A stretch of DNA of 64,000 nt from Halobacterium zhouii. GTDB lineage: Archaea; Halobacteriota; Halobacteria; Halobacteriales; Halobacteriaceae. The DNA lies in the NCBI RefSeq assembly GCF_021249405.1, contig NZ_CP089593.1:2356001-2420000 (forward strand). Reading direction: 5' to 3'. The position numbers and the translations under genes are program-made. The notes beneath the pieces are model-generated. The model ran no database searches, was not told the DNA's origin, and was given only the letters and a program-made list of their open reading frames with translations. Positions within the stretch are counted from its first letter, which is position 1, and each line of letters starts with the position of its first letter. Of the stretch, positions 62,856 through 64,000 are shown piece after piece.

Positions 62856-64000
62856 TCAGTCCCGGATCGCGTCCAGAACGCCGTCGGCGTCGGCAGGGAC
62901 GGAGACCGGCTTCCCACCGGCCGCGGCCGCCGCGTCCGGATCCTTCAGCAGGTGACCGGTCGTCAGACAGACGACGCGCTCGCCGGAACCGATCTCGCCG
63001 CGTTCCCGGAGTTCGAGCAGCCCCGCCACCGACGCGGCGGAGGCGGGTTCGACGCCGACGCCGTCCTCGGCGAGCAGTCGCTGGGCGTCGGTGATGGCGT
63101 CGTCGGAGACCGCGACCGCCGTGCCGCCCGTGTCGTAGATGCCGGGCAGGGCCTTCGGCGCGTTCACGGGGTTGCCGATGCGGATGGCGGTCGCACGCGT
63201 CTCCACGTCGTCCCAGCGCTCGACCTCGTCTGCGCCCGCCTCGACGGCCTCGACCATCGGCGCCGCGCCCTCGGCCTGCACGCCCGTGAGCGCCGGCATC
63301 TCGCTCTCGTCCATCTCGCCCGCGGCGACGAGTTCTCGGAAGCACTTGTACAGCGCCGCCGTGTTCCCCGCGTTCCCGACCGGGAGCACGATCCGGTCGG
63401 GCCACTCGCCGGTTGCAGCGCGGGACTGCTCCAGGATTTCGAGGCCGATGGTCTTCTGGCCCTCTAGTCGGAACGGGTTGAGGCTGTTCAGCAGGTACGC
63501 CTCCCCCCTGTCCGCGAGCTCCGCGACGACGTCGAGGCAGTCGTCGAAGTTACCGTCCACTTCGCAGATGCGCGCGCCGTGGAGCGCCGCCTGGGCCACC
63601 TTCCCCGCGGCCACCTTCCCGGCGGGCAACAGGACGAGCACGGGCGTATCGGCTCGCGCGCCGTACGCCGCGAGCGCCGCGCTCGTGTTCCCGGTGGAAG
63701 CACAGGCGAGGCGGTCGACGCCGAGTTCCTCGGCGACGCGCACGCCGACGGTCATCCCGCGGTCCTTGAAACTCCCCGTCGGGTTCGCGCCCTCGTGTTT
63801 CACGTGGAGGTCCGCGACGCCCGCCTCGGTCTCGATGCCGGGCACCTCGTACAGCGGCGTGTTCCCCTCCCGAATCGAGACGCCGGCGTCGAACGGGAGC
63901 GCCGCGCGGTAGCGCCACACGCCCTCGCCCGAGAACTTCTCGAACGTCGGATAGTCGGCGTATCTCGCCTCCAGCAGTCCGCCACACTCCGAGCACCGGT
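62856..64000 (-). CDS. thrC: Threonine synthase, 5' end outside the window
   Basis: A PLP enzyme converting O-phosphohomoserine to threonine. The reading frame is open to the right edge, where RCSECGGLLEARYADYPTFE shows the N-terminal Cys-x2-Cys segment typical of archaeal ThrC. The Schiff-base Lys is in GANPTGSFKDRGMT, the cofactor loop is ASTGNTSAALAAYGA, and VLPVGNAGNTAALYKCF and CLTTGHLLKDP are the phosphate and C-terminal motifs. At least 381 residues are present and the true start lies beyond 64000. It shares the aspartate pathway with lysC and metX. Confidence 0.93.
   Translation of the reverse strand, partial: RCSECGGLLEARYADYPTFEKFSGEGVWRYRAALPFDAGVSIREGNTPLYEVPGIETEAGVADLHVKHEGANPTGSFKDRGMTVGVRVAEELGVDRLACASTGNTSAALAAYGARADTPVLVLLPAGKVAAGKVAQAALHGARICEVDGNFDDCLDVVAELADRGEAYLLNSLNPFRLEGQKTIGLEILEQSRAATGEWPDRIVLPVGNAGNTAALYKCFRELVAAGEMDESEMPALTGVQAEGAAPMVEAVEAGADEVERWDDVETRATAIRIGNPVNAPKALPGIYDTGGTAVAVSDDAITDAQRLLAEDGVGVEPASAASVAGLLELRERGEIGSGERVVCLTTGHLLKDPDAAAAAGGKPVSVPADADGVLDAIRD

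Overview
This window is chromosomal DNA from a haloarchaeon (class Halobacteria). Coding density and G+C are high. Nearly every predicted protein is rich in Asp and Glu, as expected for a 'salt-in' cytoplasm. Many start codons, several of them GTG, lie 25-28 nt downstream of a TATA-like box with no room for a leader. The gene set is typical of the group: an Orc1/Cdc6 origin with an Era-like GTPase/DUF2073/zinc-ribbon operon, the PolD small subunit, a bacterial-type NAD+-dependent ligase, Bat-type HTH regulation and a WtpABC-type oxyanion transporter. I see no IS element, prophage, CRISPR array, rRNA or complete tRNA. The genus cannot be fixed from sequence alone.

Layout. 1-12 kb: the start of lysC, an ABC-2 export cluster, uvrC, a hotdog thioesterase, nrdAB (class I ribonucleotide reductase with a Phe at the radical position), and a second ABC-2 pair. 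12-24.5 kb: uvrB with a 52-residue C2H2 zinc-finger gene just upstream, then polD1 (DP1), signal peptidase, orc1, a 1.47-kb replication origin with inverted ORB repeats around an AT-rich unwinding element, oapABC, and a MATE exporter. 24.5-45 kb: haloarchaeal hypothetical genes, a methyltransferase, a thiamine uptake operon (thiBPQ order), two divergent rhodanese-type sulfurtransferases, a rubrerythrin, a cold-shock protein, ligA, a class V aminotransferase, an MFS carrier, and a methionine block metY-metX-metY.

45-53 kb is the most distinctive region. A divergent HTH/membrane regulator faces a surface operon. The operon encodes a ~1.5-kDa-residue beta-helix protein, then (no gap) a PKD/PGF-pre-PGF protein with an unusual C-terminal sorting tail, then a rhomboid-type intramembrane protease. 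Ten copies of a 15-bp tandem repeat separate the last two genes and may be translated as an N-terminal extension of the protease. 53-64 kb: wtpABC, serB, an RNA-ligase-like protein that lacks the catalytic lysine, an alpha/beta hydrolase, a Bat-like HTH regulator, serA, a second thioesterase, an MFS carrier and the 3' part of thrC (minus strand).

Functional themes are DNA replication and excision repair (uvrB, uvrC, polD1, orc1, ligA, nrdAB), amino-acid biosynthesis (lysC, thrC, serA, serB, metX, metY) and uptake or surface functions. In the non-coding DNA the main points are the ORB series spread over about 5 kb, a structured repeat family that begins directly after two unrelated stop codons, a perfect palindrome in the thi promoter, and several short tandem or direct repeats in promoter regions.
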